Origin: CAVQBP01 sp963740945
Lineage (GTDB): Bacteria; Bacteroidota; Ignavibacteria; Ignavibacteriales; Ignavibacteriaceae
Direction: 5' to 3'
DNA length: 64,000 bases
Assembly (NCBI GenBank): GCA_963740945.1
Contig: CAVUGE010000030.1
Span: 62,001-126,000, forward strand
Positions within the stretch are counted from its first letter, which is position 1; every line of letters starts with the position of its first letter. Shown piece by piece: positions 16,353-25,574 of the stretch. The notes under the pieces were generated by a model that saw only the letters and a program-made list of their open reading frames with translations, searched no databases and was not told the DNA's origin. The position numbers were made by a program, and so were the translations under genes.

Positions 16353-16451
16353 AAAGATGACATCTTTATTATTTAAAAATAAAAATTTAGCTGAACTTCC
16401 CTTTTAATAAAAAATTGAAAATGATTTATTTTATGTAAAGATGTCATCTTT
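16353..16451. repeat. Palindrome-ended repeat, copy 2 (99 bp)
   Basis: The ends are AAAGATGACATCTTT (16353-16367) and AAAGATGTCATCTTT (16437-16451). It is inverted relative to copy 1: 16343-16382 is the exact reverse complement of 15855-15894 over 40 bp, including 10 bp outside the element (TAAGTACTCA). It follows the lipoprotein stop by 21 bp. Confidence 0.85.
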
Positions 16452-16559
16452 ACATCTCTATAATTTCATACAAATTTATATTATTTGTCATATTGAGCAG
16501 TTTCAATCCATAATCTGCAATTCTCCCGAAGGTATGGTAAACCGAAATTCCAAAATAAA

Positions 16560-17549
16560 TTAAATCCATTTCATTTTTTTATACCATTCTACTGTTTTTT
16601 TGATTCCTTCTTCAATTGAGACTTCCTGATGATAATTTAAGTCCCGAATTGCTTTACTTGTATCGCATGTCCAGGAATTTTGAGTTATATCCCTAGCTTT
16701 TTCAATATTCAATGTTGCCGGATTTGAACTAAAAGCTGCAAAAAATTGGGCTATCCCCGCTATTGAAAATACTACGGAATGAGGTACTTTTATCTTTACC
16801 GGATTCTTCCCCATTATGTTTGAAGTTACATTACCTATTTCTTCCCAAGTATAGAATTTTTCGGAACTTATAAAATATGTCTCATCTTTTGCTTTGTCAT
16901 TTGTAGATGCAAGTAAAAAACCTTTAACTAAATCTGAAACATGTACCAAACTGACTTTCTTTCGGTCAAATCCAATGGATGTCATTAAACCTTTATTAAA
17001 GGTTTTAAAGAATATTAAAATTTCAGTGTCTCGCTCTCCATAAACTGCGGGAGCACGGCATATTGTAATTGGAATTTTATCCATATATGTCTGTGCTAGT
17101 TTTTCCTCAGCAAGCTTGCTTCTTCCGTAAGTGGTTATCGGGTTGCATCTGGTCTCTTCATCAACCGGCTTCCCGTTTAGCGATGGTCCCGTGGCTGTCT
17201 GGCTGCTTACAACCAAAAATCTCTTTATAGAATCTTTAAATTCTAAAGCAGATTCGAGTAAATTCTTTGTTGTATCAACATTTCCTTTAAAATAGCCCTC
17301 CGATTTCTTAGATTTTACTACACCCGCTACATGGAAAATATATTCCGCATCTTTAAAAGCTTTCCTTAATCCATCTTTATCAAATAACCCGGTATCGAAA
17401 ATTTCAACATTTTTATTCTCCAGCCATCTGCGATTACTGGTTTTACGGATTATACATCTGACTTTATAATTATTTTCTAATAATAAATCAACAAGGTGAC
17501 TGCCAACGAATCCATTGGCACCGGTAACTACAACAATTGAATTGTTCAT
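16560..17549 (-). CDS. NAD(P)-dependent SDR reductase, CerR-like
   Basis: This 329-residue extended short-chain dehydrogenase/reductase has the cofactor loop TGANGFVGSHL at 9-19, the active-site YGRSK motif near residue 141, and a C-terminal substrate domain. Alone it would be called an NAD-dependent epimerase/dehydratase. It is divergently placed 111 bp from a serine palmitoyltransferase gene and its GNAT partner. In the characterised bacterial sphingolipid pathway (Caulobacter), an epimerase-like SDR named CerR reduces the keto group of oxidised ceramide. I infer that role from context. A general sugar-nucleotide epimerase is the alternative, since sequence alone does not separate them. Confidence 0.75.
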   Translation of the reverse strand: MNNSIVVVTGANGFVGSHLVDLLLENNYKVRCIIRKTSNRRWLENKNVEIFDTGLFDKDGLRKAFKDAEYIFHVAGVVKSKKSEGYFKGNVDTTKNLLESALEFKDSIKRFLVVSSQTATGPSLNGKPVDEETRCNPITTYGRSKLAEEKLAQTYMDKIPITICRAPAVYGERDTEILIFFKTFNKGLMTSIGFDRKKVSLVHVSDLVKGFLLASTNDKAKDETYFISSEKFYTWEEIGNVTSNIMGKNPVKIKVPHSVVFSIAGIAQFFAAFSSNPATLNIEKARDITQNSWTCDTSKAIRDLNYHQEVSIEEGIKKTVEWYKKMKWI

Positions 17550-17660
17550 AAATATTTGATTTTGAAACTATTAAACTTTATGTTTTGTCGGGACAATTTA
17601 GAAATAATTTACATATTATTAAAGATTAAAAATTCTTTATTCAAACATTAGGAGGAATTT

Positions 17661-18851
17661 TTGGATTTATTCAAAAAAGCTTATGAATTTACAAGGGCAG
17701 ATGAAATAAAAAAAACTGGTATGTACCCGTATTTTAGAGCTATTGAAGAAAATGAAGGCCCGGTGGTACAAATCGAAGGCAGAAAAGTAATTATGGCTGG
17801 TTCTAATAATTATCTTGGCCTGACAGCTCATCCGAAAGTTAAAGAAGCTGCAATAAAAGCAGTTGAGAAATATGGTACGGGATGTTCCGGTTCCCGTTAT
17901 TTGACAGGAACATTAGACCTTCATATCGAATTAGAAAACCGGTTAGCCAAATTCTTAAATCGTGAGGCTGTATTACTTTTTAGTACCGGTTACCTAACCG
18001 GACAGGGTATTATACCTACACTTGTTCAGCGCGGCGATTATGTTATTTCCGACAAGGATAATCATGCCTGTTTAATAGCAGGTAACTTGATGGCGAAAGG
18101 TGCTACTGCAGAGTTTGTCAGGTATAAACATAACGATATGGATGACCTTGAGAGAGTTATCAGTAAGCTTCCTGATAATGGCGGAAGATTAATCGTAAGC
18201 GATGGTGTATTTAGTACAGGCGGAGAAATAGTTGACCTTCCGAGATTAAATAAAATTGCTAAAACTTATGGTGCCAGAATTCTAATTGATGATGCACATG
18301 CAGTAGGTATTATTGGTAAAGGAGGAAGAGGCACAGCCAGTGAATTTGATTTAGACGGACAAATTGATATGACCATGGGAACTTTTAGCAAAACATTTGC
18401 ATCCTTAGGCGGATTTGTTGCCGGTGAAGAAAGAATAATAAATTATATCAAACATAACTCACTTGCTTTAATATTTAGCGCCTCTCCTACTCCATCTTCT
18501 GTTGCTGCCACTCTTGCGGCTCTTGATATTCTTGAAGCTGAACCTGAGAGAGTTAGTAAAGTTGTTAGAAATGCTGCTAAAATGAGAGCAGGATTAAAAG
18601 ATGCAGGATTTACAGTTTTAGATGGAAGAACTGCTATAGTTCCGGTTATTGTGGGCGATGATAATATCGCATTCAAAATGTGGAAAATGTTATTCGATGC
18701 CGGTGTCTTTGTCAATGTTTTCATTTCGCCCGGTGTTCCTCCCGGAAGACAGATGATGAGAACCAGCTATATGGCTACACATGAAGACGAACAACTAGAT
18801 AAAATTTTAGAAATATTTACTGATACAGGGAAAAAATTAGGACTAATATAA
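17661..18851 (+). CDS. spt: Serine palmitoyltransferase
   Basis: This 396-residue PLP enzyme belongs to the alpha-oxoamine synthase family. The PLP lysine is Lys244 in GTFSKTFASLGG, the substrate-stacking His is His135 in DKDNHAC, and Asp210/His213 (IDDAHAVG) hold the cofactor ring. The C-terminal PPGRQMMRTSYMATH segment matches bacterial serine palmitoyltransferases rather than glycine C-acetyltransferase or 8-amino-7-oxononanoate synthase. It condenses serine with an acyl thioester to 3-keto-sphinganine, in the cytoplasm. It starts at TTG 17661 with a strong AGGAGG just upstream. The GNAT gene begins 1 bp after its stop, so the two form an operon. The remaining uncertainty is the exact acyl and amino-acid substrate. 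Confidence 0.85.
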   Translation: MDLFKKAYEFTRADEIKKTGMYPYFRAIEENEGPVVQIEGRKVIMAGSNNYLGLTAHPKVKEAAIKAVEKYGTGCSGSRYLTGTLDLHIELENRLAKFLNREAVLLFSTGYLTGQGIIPTLVQRGDYVISDKDNHACLIAGNLMAKGATAEFVRYKHNDMDDLERVISKLPDNGGRLIVSDGVFSTGGEIVDLPRLNKIAKTYGARILIDDAHAVGIIGKGGRGTASEFDLDGQIDMTMGTFSKTFASLGGFVAGEERIINYIKHNSLALIFSASPTPSSVAATLAALDILEAEPERVSKVVRNAAKMRAGLKDAGFTVLDGRTAIVPVIVGDDNIAFKMWKMLFDAGVFVNVFISPGVPPGRQMMRTSYMATHEDEQLDKILEIFTDTGKKLGLI

Positions 18852-18852
18852 A

Positions 18853-19974
18853 ATGAGTTCTGTAACTATAAAAAAAGTAGAAAATAAGAGCGATTTGATG
18901 CGCTTCATTAAATTCCAGTGGAAGATCTATCAAAATGATCCTAACTGGGTTCCGCCTTTAATTATGGATAGAAAAAAAATTCTTAATAAAGAAGAGAATC
19001 CTTTTTTTAAACATTCAGAAGCAGAATATTTCCTGGCAGAAAAAAATGGAGAGCTGGTCGGCAGAATAGCTGCAATTAAAAATGACCTTCATAACCAGCA
19101 TAATAATGATAAAGCCGGTTTTTTTGGATTTTTTGAATCAATCGACGACCAGGAAGTTGCTAATGCTCTTTTCGATAAAGCTAAAGATTGGTTAAAATCC
19201 AAGGGATTAAATAAGATGAGGGGTCCCGCAAATCCTTCGAGTAATGATGAATATGCGATGCTCATAGAAGGATTTGACTCTCCCCCTTTAATCCTGATGA
19301 CCTATAATCCTAAATATTATCTTGACTTATGTAATAATTACGGATTCCGAAAGGCCAAAGATTTATATGCTTATAAACTTACGACTGATAAAACATTATC
19401 TTCCGATAAGGTCCGCCGGGTTGCAGAAATAGCCAAAAAAAGATATGGTCTAAAAATTTCTCAACTGAATATGAAAAACTTTAATAATGAAGTCGAAAAG
19501 GTTAAATATGTTTATAATAAAGCTTGGGAGCCGAATTGGGGTTTTGTACCTATGACGGAAGATGAATTAAATGCTATGGCTAAAGATTTAAAACCGCTTG
19601 TTGAACCTTCTCTCGTTCTTTTTGGAGAAATAAATAACAAGCTAGTCGGTTTTGCACTGGTAATGCCTGATTACAATGAAATATTTAAAACTATGGACGG
19701 AAAATTATTTCCTTTCGGTATAATTAAACTCCTAACGCAAAAGAAAAAAATCAAGAAATGTAGAATAATTACTTTGGGAATTATTCCCGAATACCAAAAG
19801 AAGGGGCTGGATGCAGCGTTCTACTGGGAGATTGTTAATCGTGCAGCCGATTTGGGTATTAACTTCGGCGAAGCAAGCTGGGTGCTTGAAGATAACGATA
19901 TGATGACACGCGGACTTGATGCTTTAAATGGAGAGGTTTATAAAAAGTATAGAATGTATGAAATTGATATTTAG
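18853..19974 (+). CDS. GNAT-fold acyltransferase, bacterial ceramide-synthase-like
   Basis: This 373-residue protein starts with a region typical of a large GNAT-like family: RFIKFQWKIYQNDPNWVPPL, then MRGPANPSSNDEYAMLIEGFD. The core GNAT acyl-CoA site appears late (ITLGIIPEYQKKGLDAAFYWEI). In Caulobacter a protein of this type is the bacterial ceramide synthase that N-acylates 3-keto-sphinganine. Here the gene sits 1 bp after the serine palmitoyltransferase stop and near a CerR-like reductase, so the same role is strongly suggested. It is soluble with no membrane helix, unlike eukaryotic ceramide synthases. An unrelated N-acyltransferase role is possible but less likely given the operon. Confidence 0.75.
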   Translation: MSSVTIKKVENKSDLMRFIKFQWKIYQNDPNWVPPLIMDRKKILNKEENPFFKHSEAEYFLAEKNGELVGRIAAIKNDLHNQHNNDKAGFFGFFESIDDQEVANALFDKAKDWLKSKGLNKMRGPANPSSNDEYAMLIEGFDSPPLILMTYNPKYYLDLCNNYGFRKAKDLYAYKLTTDKTLSSDKVRRVAEIAKKRYGLKISQLNMKNFNNEVEKVKYVYNKAWEPNWGFVPMTEDELNAMAKDLKPLVEPSLVLFGEINNKLVGFALVMPDYNEIFKTMDGKLFPFGIIKLLTQKKKIKKCRIITLGIIPEYQKKGLDAAFYWEIVNRAADLGINFGEASWVLEDNDMMTRGLDALNGEVYKKYRMYEIDI

Positions 19975-19977
19975 TTT

Positions 19978-20859
19978 TTAATAAGACGTAAGCTGCTCTT
20001 CATATTTTGCTGCATGCGCCGGGTCAATTTTTTTCAGCGCGGTAAATATTTCCTGTTTATCCGGGTATGTCTTTAATCTATCAATTATTTCCCCTGCCTT
20101 GGCATCAAAAAATACTTTCGTTAATGTAGTATTCAAATCCATTTTAGTTCTCAGATTTTCAAGCACTTTAACCAGCTTAACTATGTCTTCCTGACCGGCT
20201 TTCGGATTCATGGAATAAATATCAATGCCGTAATAATAATCATATATAGATTCCCTAAATGATCTGAATTTATCGTTCAAAAGATCATCCATCAATCCTC
20301 TCCGACTATATGAATTACCTGTTTTGGTCCATCCATTTGAAAAGCTGCTTGTTGTCCCTAAATTTATTATATCAGATGCCCTTGAAAAATAAGGAGTACC
20401 TCCGAGTTTATCCCACGTATCCATATCGAAACCGATAATAACATTAGCGTAGAAATCCAGAAAACCTGTTATTGGATCAAATACAGATTGATTTTGATAC
20501 AATGCCTGTCCCTGATCATAACTGAATGACCATGAATTATCATTGATGCTTAAAACTAAAGAATTATCCTTGGATTTATATATAGGTCTTAAACTTGTTA
20601 TAACTACCTGAGCGCTATAATTTACATCATTTGATGCACTCAAGACAAAAATAGACATTGAACAATTTATTTTACCCCCTTCCCAGCTGTCGGTAAAATG
20701 AGTTTTGTTCATATAATCTTCAATGACCTGACCGAAATTTTGTAGTTTATCTCTTGCTGAAATCGAAATACTTTCCGTATTGAGAGTTACTTTGCAATTA
20801 AGTTCCTGAGGGAATGTTAAGGAAGAAAAACAAATAAGAAATAAGATTAGAGATTTCAT
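19978..20859 (-). CDS. DUF4835 family exported protein
   Basis: This 293-residue protein has a signal peptide (residues 1-16, ending LTFPQ). DUF4835 family landmarks follow: ELNCKVTLNTESI, FTDSWEGGKINCSM, a QNQSVFDPITGFLDFYANVIIGFDMDTW stretch, and a C-terminal helical end DPAHAAKYEEQL. The family is widespread in Bacteroidota as a periplasmic or outer-membrane-associated protein of unknown function. It is convergent with the ceramide operon (3-bp gap) and divergent from the PorV-like gene. It appears intact. Confidence 0.85.
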   Translation of the reverse strand: MKSLILFLICFSSLTFPQELNCKVTLNTESISISARDKLQNFGQVIEDYMNKTHFTDSWEGGKINCSMSIFVLSASNDVNYSAQVVITSLRPIYKSKDNSLVLSINDNSWSFSYDQGQALYQNQSVFDPITGFLDFYANVIIGFDMDTWDKLGGTPYFSRASDIINLGTTSSFSNGWTKTGNSYSRRGLMDDLLNDKFRSFRESIYDYYYGIDIYSMNPKAGQEDIVKLVKVLENLRTKMDLNTTLTKVFFDAKAGEIIDRLKTYPDKQEIFTALKKIDPAHAAKYEEQLTSY

Positions 20860-20883
20860 TTTTTTTTAATTATTTCCAATTTT

Positions 20884-21801
20884 TTGGTTGATTTAATATA
20901 TGAAATTCAATATAATCAAACAATAAATAAAATTATTTATGTAGGTTTGAAACTTTTTCTAGTTGTAGTTTTTCTGATTAGTTACAAACCGGTTTCTAAA
21001 GCGCAAATAATCGCAGGGGCAAAGCAGGTTTCTATTTCAAATTCAGGGGCCGCAATTTCCAACGATGTTTTCGCTTTATTTAATAACCCGGCCGGTTTAG
21101 CTCAAATGAATTGGAGAGAAATAGGAGTCTTTTATTCCCCTTCTCCATTTGGATTTAATGAGCTGGCTAATGCTTTTATATCTTATAATGAACCCTTTTC
21201 ATTTGGTTCAATATCTCTCGGTGGAATGACTTACGGGTTCGAACTTTATAAAGAAAATAAAATTCTCTTTGGATATTCACATAACTTTTCAAATAGATTC
21301 TTTTTGGGAGCTGCCCTCAATTATCATTCTGTTTCTATTAAAAGGTATGGTAGTAAGTCTGTATTTTATCTAAATATCGGGGCTCTAGTTTATATTATAA
21401 GTGAATTACGATGGGGATTTTATATTAACAATATTAATAGGAGCTCTTTTACGAAAGAAGAAGATCAAATTCCGACAACATATAATACCGGCTTTGGGTA
21501 TAATTTAATACCTGAACTTGCTTTAACTTTTGCATTAGAAAAAGATGTAAGATATCCTGCCTCTTTAAAATTGGGAATAGATTATTATATAATCGAGAAC
21601 ATCTCTTTACGTTTTGGATTTTCTAACGAACCTTCTGCTTATTCAGCGGGTATCGGGATAAATTATTCTTTTATCAGCCTTGACTATGCAGTTTATAATC
21701 ATCCGGATTTGGGTTTAACGCATCAGGCAGGATTAATATTCAGCTTTGAGATAATCGGGAATAGATACGAAAAGATAAGAAAAAATCTCAACCGGGAATA
21801 A
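20884..21801 (+). CDS. PorV/PorQ-like outer-membrane beta-barrel protein
   Basis: This protein of about 280-305 residues has an export signal (LFLVVVFLISYKPVSKAQ) followed by AGAKQVSISNSGAAISNDVFALFNNPAGLAQM, the hallmark opening of PorV/UPF0164-type barrels. Alternating beta strands follow with aromatic-girdle residues and end at SLDYAVYNHPDLGLTHQAGLIFSF. PorV and PorQ work with the type IX secretion system at the outer membrane, and a T9SS substrate is encoded at 30.6 kb. A direct secretion role here is inference. The start is unclear: TTG at 20884 gives a long leader before the signal, while TTG at 20947 puts the signal peptide at the N-terminus. The next gene begins 16 bp later. Confidence 0.75.
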   Translation: MVDLIYEIQYNQTINKIIYVGLKLFLVVVFLISYKPVSKAQIIAGAKQVSISNSGAAISNDVFALFNNPAGLAQMNWREIGVFYSPSPFGFNELANAFISYNEPFSFGSISLGGMTYGFELYKENKILFGYSHNFSNRFFLGAALNYHSVSIKRYGSKSVFYLNIGALVYIISELRWGFYINNINRSSFTKEEDQIPTTYNTGFGYNLIPELALTFALEKDVRYPASLKLGIDYYIIENISLRFGFSNEPSAYSAGIGINYSFISLDYAVYNHPDLGLTHQAGLIFSFEIIGNRYEKIRKNLNRE

Positions 21802-21817
21802 TTTTCGCTTACTAATT

Positions 21818-23785
21818 GTGGTTATTTTTATTTTTTTAATACTATCCTTTTGTAATATCTATGCTCAGATAGAAGGGGATTCAACTTATTTTGAAACTGA
21901 TGAAACGATCCTGGATTTACTCCAGGAACCTTCTGAAGAATCGGACAATTCGGATTTATATAATCTTATTGAAGAGCTCATTGAAAATCCGCTGAATATA
22001 AATGAAGCAAATCAGGAGGAATTACAAAGGATTCCATATATTGATTTTCAAACAGCCAATCTTATAGTTAATTATCGGAAAAAATATGGACATTTCTTTT
22101 CAATAAATGAATTGAACTCGGTTAAAGGGATTTCAGTTGAGACTGTAAGAAAAATTTCTCCTTTTTTAACAACCGGAAAGGATATTTCTAATGAGAAAAA
22201 GCTGCAAAGTTCCTTTTCAGATAATTCCTCATTTAATTTAAGAAGTAAATTTCAAGAGGACATTCAGGAAAGAAAAGGCTTTTTTGAAAATAAATTCAAG
22301 GGCTCTAAATATAAGATATATAATAGAGTTATAACAAACTATAAAAATTTTGAATTAGGGTTTTTAACCGACAAAGATGCCGGAGAAAATTCGCTCACTG
22401 ATTTTTCTTCCTATTTCCTTTCAATAAAAAAGGCAGGGCTCGTAAAAAATCTAATATTAGGCGACTATTTAGTAAATTGGGGACAGGGTTTAGTTTTATG
22501 GAGCCCTTACGGCTTTTCGAAGGGAGCAGATGCAGTTTATTCTGCCCAAAAAAAATCTCAAGTTATTAAAAGATATACAAGTTCGGCAGAAAACAATTTC
22601 ATGAGGGGGCTTGCAGCTAACCTTGCGTTTAAGAATTTTTCTATCACGGCTTTTTACTCTAAAAATAAATTAGACGCTAATATCGATTCTATTTCCTACG
22701 GAATCCTATCAATCCCGATAGATGGGTTACATAGGACAGAAAATGAAATAAATAAAAGAAGAACAACTGCAGAAACAGTATATGGTACTGCGCTTGATTT
22801 TACCAATGATTTTGTTCATACCGGTATTCTTTATTATCAATCTATTTTTAACAATCCATTTATAGCTAAATCGGTGCTTGATGTAAGCGGTGATACTTTT
22901 CACTATACTTCTATCTTCTATAATCTCTATTTTACAAAATTAAATTTCTTCGGAGAAACAGCTTATGACGGAAAATCATTATCTACGATAAATGGTATTG
23001 AACTTCCAATAAATAAGGACTTTACATTTGTCACTTCCATAAGAAGTTATCCCAAAAATTTTAATTCAATTCATGGATTTTCATTTGGTGAAGCAGGAAA
23101 AAACGAATTTGGAATTTATAACGGGCTTAGATGGAAATCACCGGCAGGTACTATAAATCTTTATTATGACCAGTTTAAATTTCCTTATTCATCATCCGGT
23201 ATCTCTTTGCCCCGTACCGGTAATGAGATTTTAATTGATTATAAAAATAAACCGGTTAAAAATCTGGAAACAAATCTGAGGTTTAAATATGAAAATAAAG
23301 AAGTCACTTTAGGTGAAAATAATGTTTCCCAAATAGTAAATAAGATCAGAAATATTTCACGAATTGAAATTATCTACAGGGTAAATCATCAATTAAAATT
23401 AAAAGGGAGATTTGAATATAATTTTATTAATATAAATGATAATATTTTTGAGAATGGATTCTTAACCTTCCAGGACATGCTGTATCATTTATCTTCGGGT
23501 GCTGATTTTTATTCCAGAATAATTTTCTTCAGTACTGTTTCCTTTAATTCGGCTTTTTATGAATATGAAAATGATGTAGCGGGAACTTTCTTAAATCATG
23601 TTTTGTTTGGTCAGGGAATTAGATGGTATATAATGTTAAAATTAAGACTATTTGAAAATTTTATAATTTCCGGTAAGTATTCTGAGACTTATAAACCAAA
23701 AGAAAAATCTATTGGGTCTGGCTTATCTGAAATAAAGGGGAATTTAGATAACCGGTTTAGTTTACAACTAGATATAACTTATTAA
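21818..23785 (+). CDS. Helix-hairpin-helix plus outer-membrane barrel protein
   Basis: This 655-residue protein starts at GTG with a signal peptide (to CNIYAQ). Residues about 45-125 carry tandem ComEA-like helix-hairpin-helix motifs (NINEANQEELQRIPYIDFQTA, then LNSVKGISVETVRKISPF). The remainder (about 140-655) is beta-rich with aromatic strands, resembling an outer-membrane barrel or adhesin. Such two-part proteins occur in Bacteroidota/Ignavibacteria with unknown role. The HhH unit could bind DNA, suggesting a part in DNA uptake, or be a protein-protein module. It is probably co-transcribed with the PorV-like gene (16-bp gap). A palindrome-ended repeat begins 18 bp after its stop. Confidence 0.75.
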   Translation: MVIFIFLILSFCNIYAQIEGDSTYFETDETILDLLQEPSEESDNSDLYNLIEELIENPLNINEANQEELQRIPYIDFQTANLIVNYRKKYGHFFSINELNSVKGISVETVRKISPFLTTGKDISNEKKLQSSFSDNSSFNLRSKFQEDIQERKGFFENKFKGSKYKIYNRVITNYKNFELGFLTDKDAGENSLTDFSSYFLSIKKAGLVKNLILGDYLVNWGQGLVLWSPYGFSKGADAVYSAQKKSQVIKRYTSSAENNFMRGLAANLAFKNFSITAFYSKNKLDANIDSISYGILSIPIDGLHRTENEINKRRTTAETVYGTALDFTNDFVHTGILYYQSIFNNPFIAKSVLDVSGDTFHYTSIFYNLYFTKLNFFGETAYDGKSLSTINGIELPINKDFTFVTSIRSYPKNFNSIHGFSFGEAGKNEFGIYNGLRWKSPAGTINLYYDQFKFPYSSSGISLPRTGNEILIDYKNKPVKNLETNLRFKYENKEVTLGENNVSQIVNKIRNISRIEIIYRVNHQLKLKGRFEYNFININDNIFENGFLTFQDMLYHLSSGADFYSRIIFFSTVSFNSAFYEYENDVAGTFLNHVLFGQGIRWYIMLKLRLFENFIISGKYSETYKPKEKSIGSGLSEIKGNLDNRFSLQLDITY

Positions 23786-23803
23786 TAGGAGTTAGGCATA
23801 TGT

Positions 23804-23901
23804 AAAGATGACATCTTTAAAAAGTTAAAATATTTTTAATTTTTTATTAAAATGTAAATTTATGTAAAACCTTATTCATGAAAGATAAAGATGTCATCTT
23901 T
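23804..23901. repeat. Palindrome-ended repeat, copy 3 (98 bp)
   Basis: The ends are AAAGATGACATCTTT (23804-23818) and AAAGATGTCATCTTT (23887-23901), exact reverse complements. The interior is similar to copy 1 in the same orientation (TTTTTTATTAAAA shared). It lies between a plus-strand stop and a convergent minus-strand stop. Confidence 0.85.
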
Positions 23902-23964
23902 CAAATAGCGGTTATTGTATAAATTCTCTTATTAACTATACTCAGGGATGTTTATTTAAAAATA

Positions 23965-25071
23965 TCATTCCAGTATTTCATTTGCAGTAAAATCATCAAT
24001 CTCGGAAATGGAAACATCTTCTTTTTTCTTTTCCCCTTTTATAAAATACATATCAATTTCACCCTTCCCTTTTGCATTTAATTTACCCCTGTATTCGCAA
24101 TCGAAATTCTCTTTAACCAGATCATAGGTGTATCCGGATATATTAATTTCATCCGGTTCGCAGCAGCTGCTCATTCTGCTAGCTATATTAACAGCATCTC
24201 CCCATATATCATAAGTAAATTTATTATTACCGACAACACCTGCTATAACCTGACCTGAATTAATTCCGGCTCTAAATTTCCATTTATGACTGGATACTTT
24301 ATTCCTTTCCTGAACATAATCCCGCATTTCAAGAGCAGCATTTATAACACGTGCTGCATGATCGGGAAATTCATTCGGAAGGCTGCTAATCATATAACTG
24401 TCCCCGATTGTCTTTAGTTTCTCAAGTTTATATTTCGCGATGATATCATCAAATTCATAAAATATTTCATTTAATTCATTTAAAATTTCTTCAGGGCTTA
24501 AGTCTACTGTTTGGTTGGCAAAGTTGTAAAAGTCTGTGAATAGGATTGAAGTATTCTCATAATTGCGGGGATTTATTCTACCGCTTTTTTTCCATTCACT
24601 TATAATGGGAGCGGGCAGGATATTATGAAGTAATTCATCCGTTTTGATTTTTTCTTCTTCAAGTTCTTTAGTCTTTTGTCTGAGCTTGCTTTCAACATCA
24701 TGTTTGTAAAAAGCCATCTCCAACGTAGAATTAAGGCTCTTCTCTTCAAAGGGCTTCAGAAGGTAACCGTACGGTTCGGTTATCATTGCTTTATGCAGAA
24801 TTTCTTCGTCAGTCAATGCGGTAAGATAAACAACAGGCAGGTTATATTTATCCTTTATAATTTGAGCTGTTTCTATCCCATTAATTTCTCCGGCTAAAAG
24901 AATATCCATCAATATAAGGTCCGGCTTTGTCGAAGGCAGCTGCATCAGTAGTTCTTCTCCTGAATTGGCAACAAAACTAATATTGTAACCGAGTTTTTTA
25001 AGGGTTCTTTTTAGATCGATGGCAATTATATTTTCATCCTCTACAATTACTATATTTCTTTTCATTTCCAT
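23965..25071 (-). CDS. Receiver-linked class III adenylate cyclase
   Basis: This 368-residue protein has a receiver domain (1-120; phospho-acceptor Asp56, Lys106), a coiled linker (about 125-150), and a class III nucleotidyl cyclase domain (about 170-350). Cyclase residues are complete: metal-binding Asp180 (FTDF) and Asp224 (TIGDSY), purine-selecting Lys220 and Asp288, and transition-state Asn295/Arg299 (GDAVNIASR). The Lys/Asp pair predicts cAMP rather than cGMP. Phosphorylation of the receiver should control synthesis in the cytoplasm. It lies convergent to the HhH gene and divergent from the histidine kinase at 25575, a possible but unproven partner. Confidence 0.9.
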   Translation of the reverse strand: MEMKRNIVIVEDENIIAIDLKRTLKKLGYNISFVANSGEELLMQLPSTKPDLILMDILLAGEINGIETAQIIKDKYNLPVVYLTALTDEEILHKAMITEPYGYLLKPFEEKSLNSTLEMAFYKHDVESKLRQKTKELEEEKIKTDELLHNILPAPIISEWKKSGRINPRNYENTSILFTDFYNFANQTVDLSPEEILNELNEIFYEFDDIIAKYKLEKLKTIGDSYMISSLPNEFPDHAARVINAALEMRDYVQERNKVSSHKWKFRAGINSGQVIAGVVGNNKFTYDIWGDAVNIASRMSSCCEPDEINISGYTYDLVKENFDCEYRGKLNAKGKGEIDMYFIKGEKKKEDVSISEIDDFTANEILE

Positions 25072-25574
25072 TATTTAACTATTTCCCTTCTCCTCTTGAT
25101 TCCTGTTTTTTTATTAAATAGCAGTTACTTACTATAAAATAGAATTATAGCTAAATATTATATAAATTTCAAAATTAAATCGAATTATAATATAAATTTT
25201 CTTCTGTTCAAATCCATTTTTCTATAATTTTGCAAGATACACCCTCTACCCAGTAGAGAAAAAGCTGCTATTTTTGAAAATCTTATACAGCAATATGTTC
25301 ATTCTTCAACTCAAACAACCTCTAACTAAAGTGCCAAAATTTATATTACAATTTCAAAGATTTTCTAACAAAAAATGATTTTTATTCGTACCTATGCGAA
25401 AAAAGCATCTTCTCGGATCTAGATGCAATTTATTTAATTAAATAAAATATTTTCTTTCCTTTTTATATTTATTTAAATAAATTATCATCATTATATTCTG
25501 TAAACTGATTTTCTTTCAGATATTTATTCCAGAGCGATAGTTTTTATAATATTTTTCAATCCAAGATATTTTTC
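25072..25574. other. Divergent promoter region, no gene
   Basis: This is a 500-bp, very AT-rich spacer between divergent signalling genes. I see a small inverted repeat CTCTAC-CCA-GTAGAG near 25245 and nothing coding. It should carry promoters for both sides. Confidence 0.5.
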
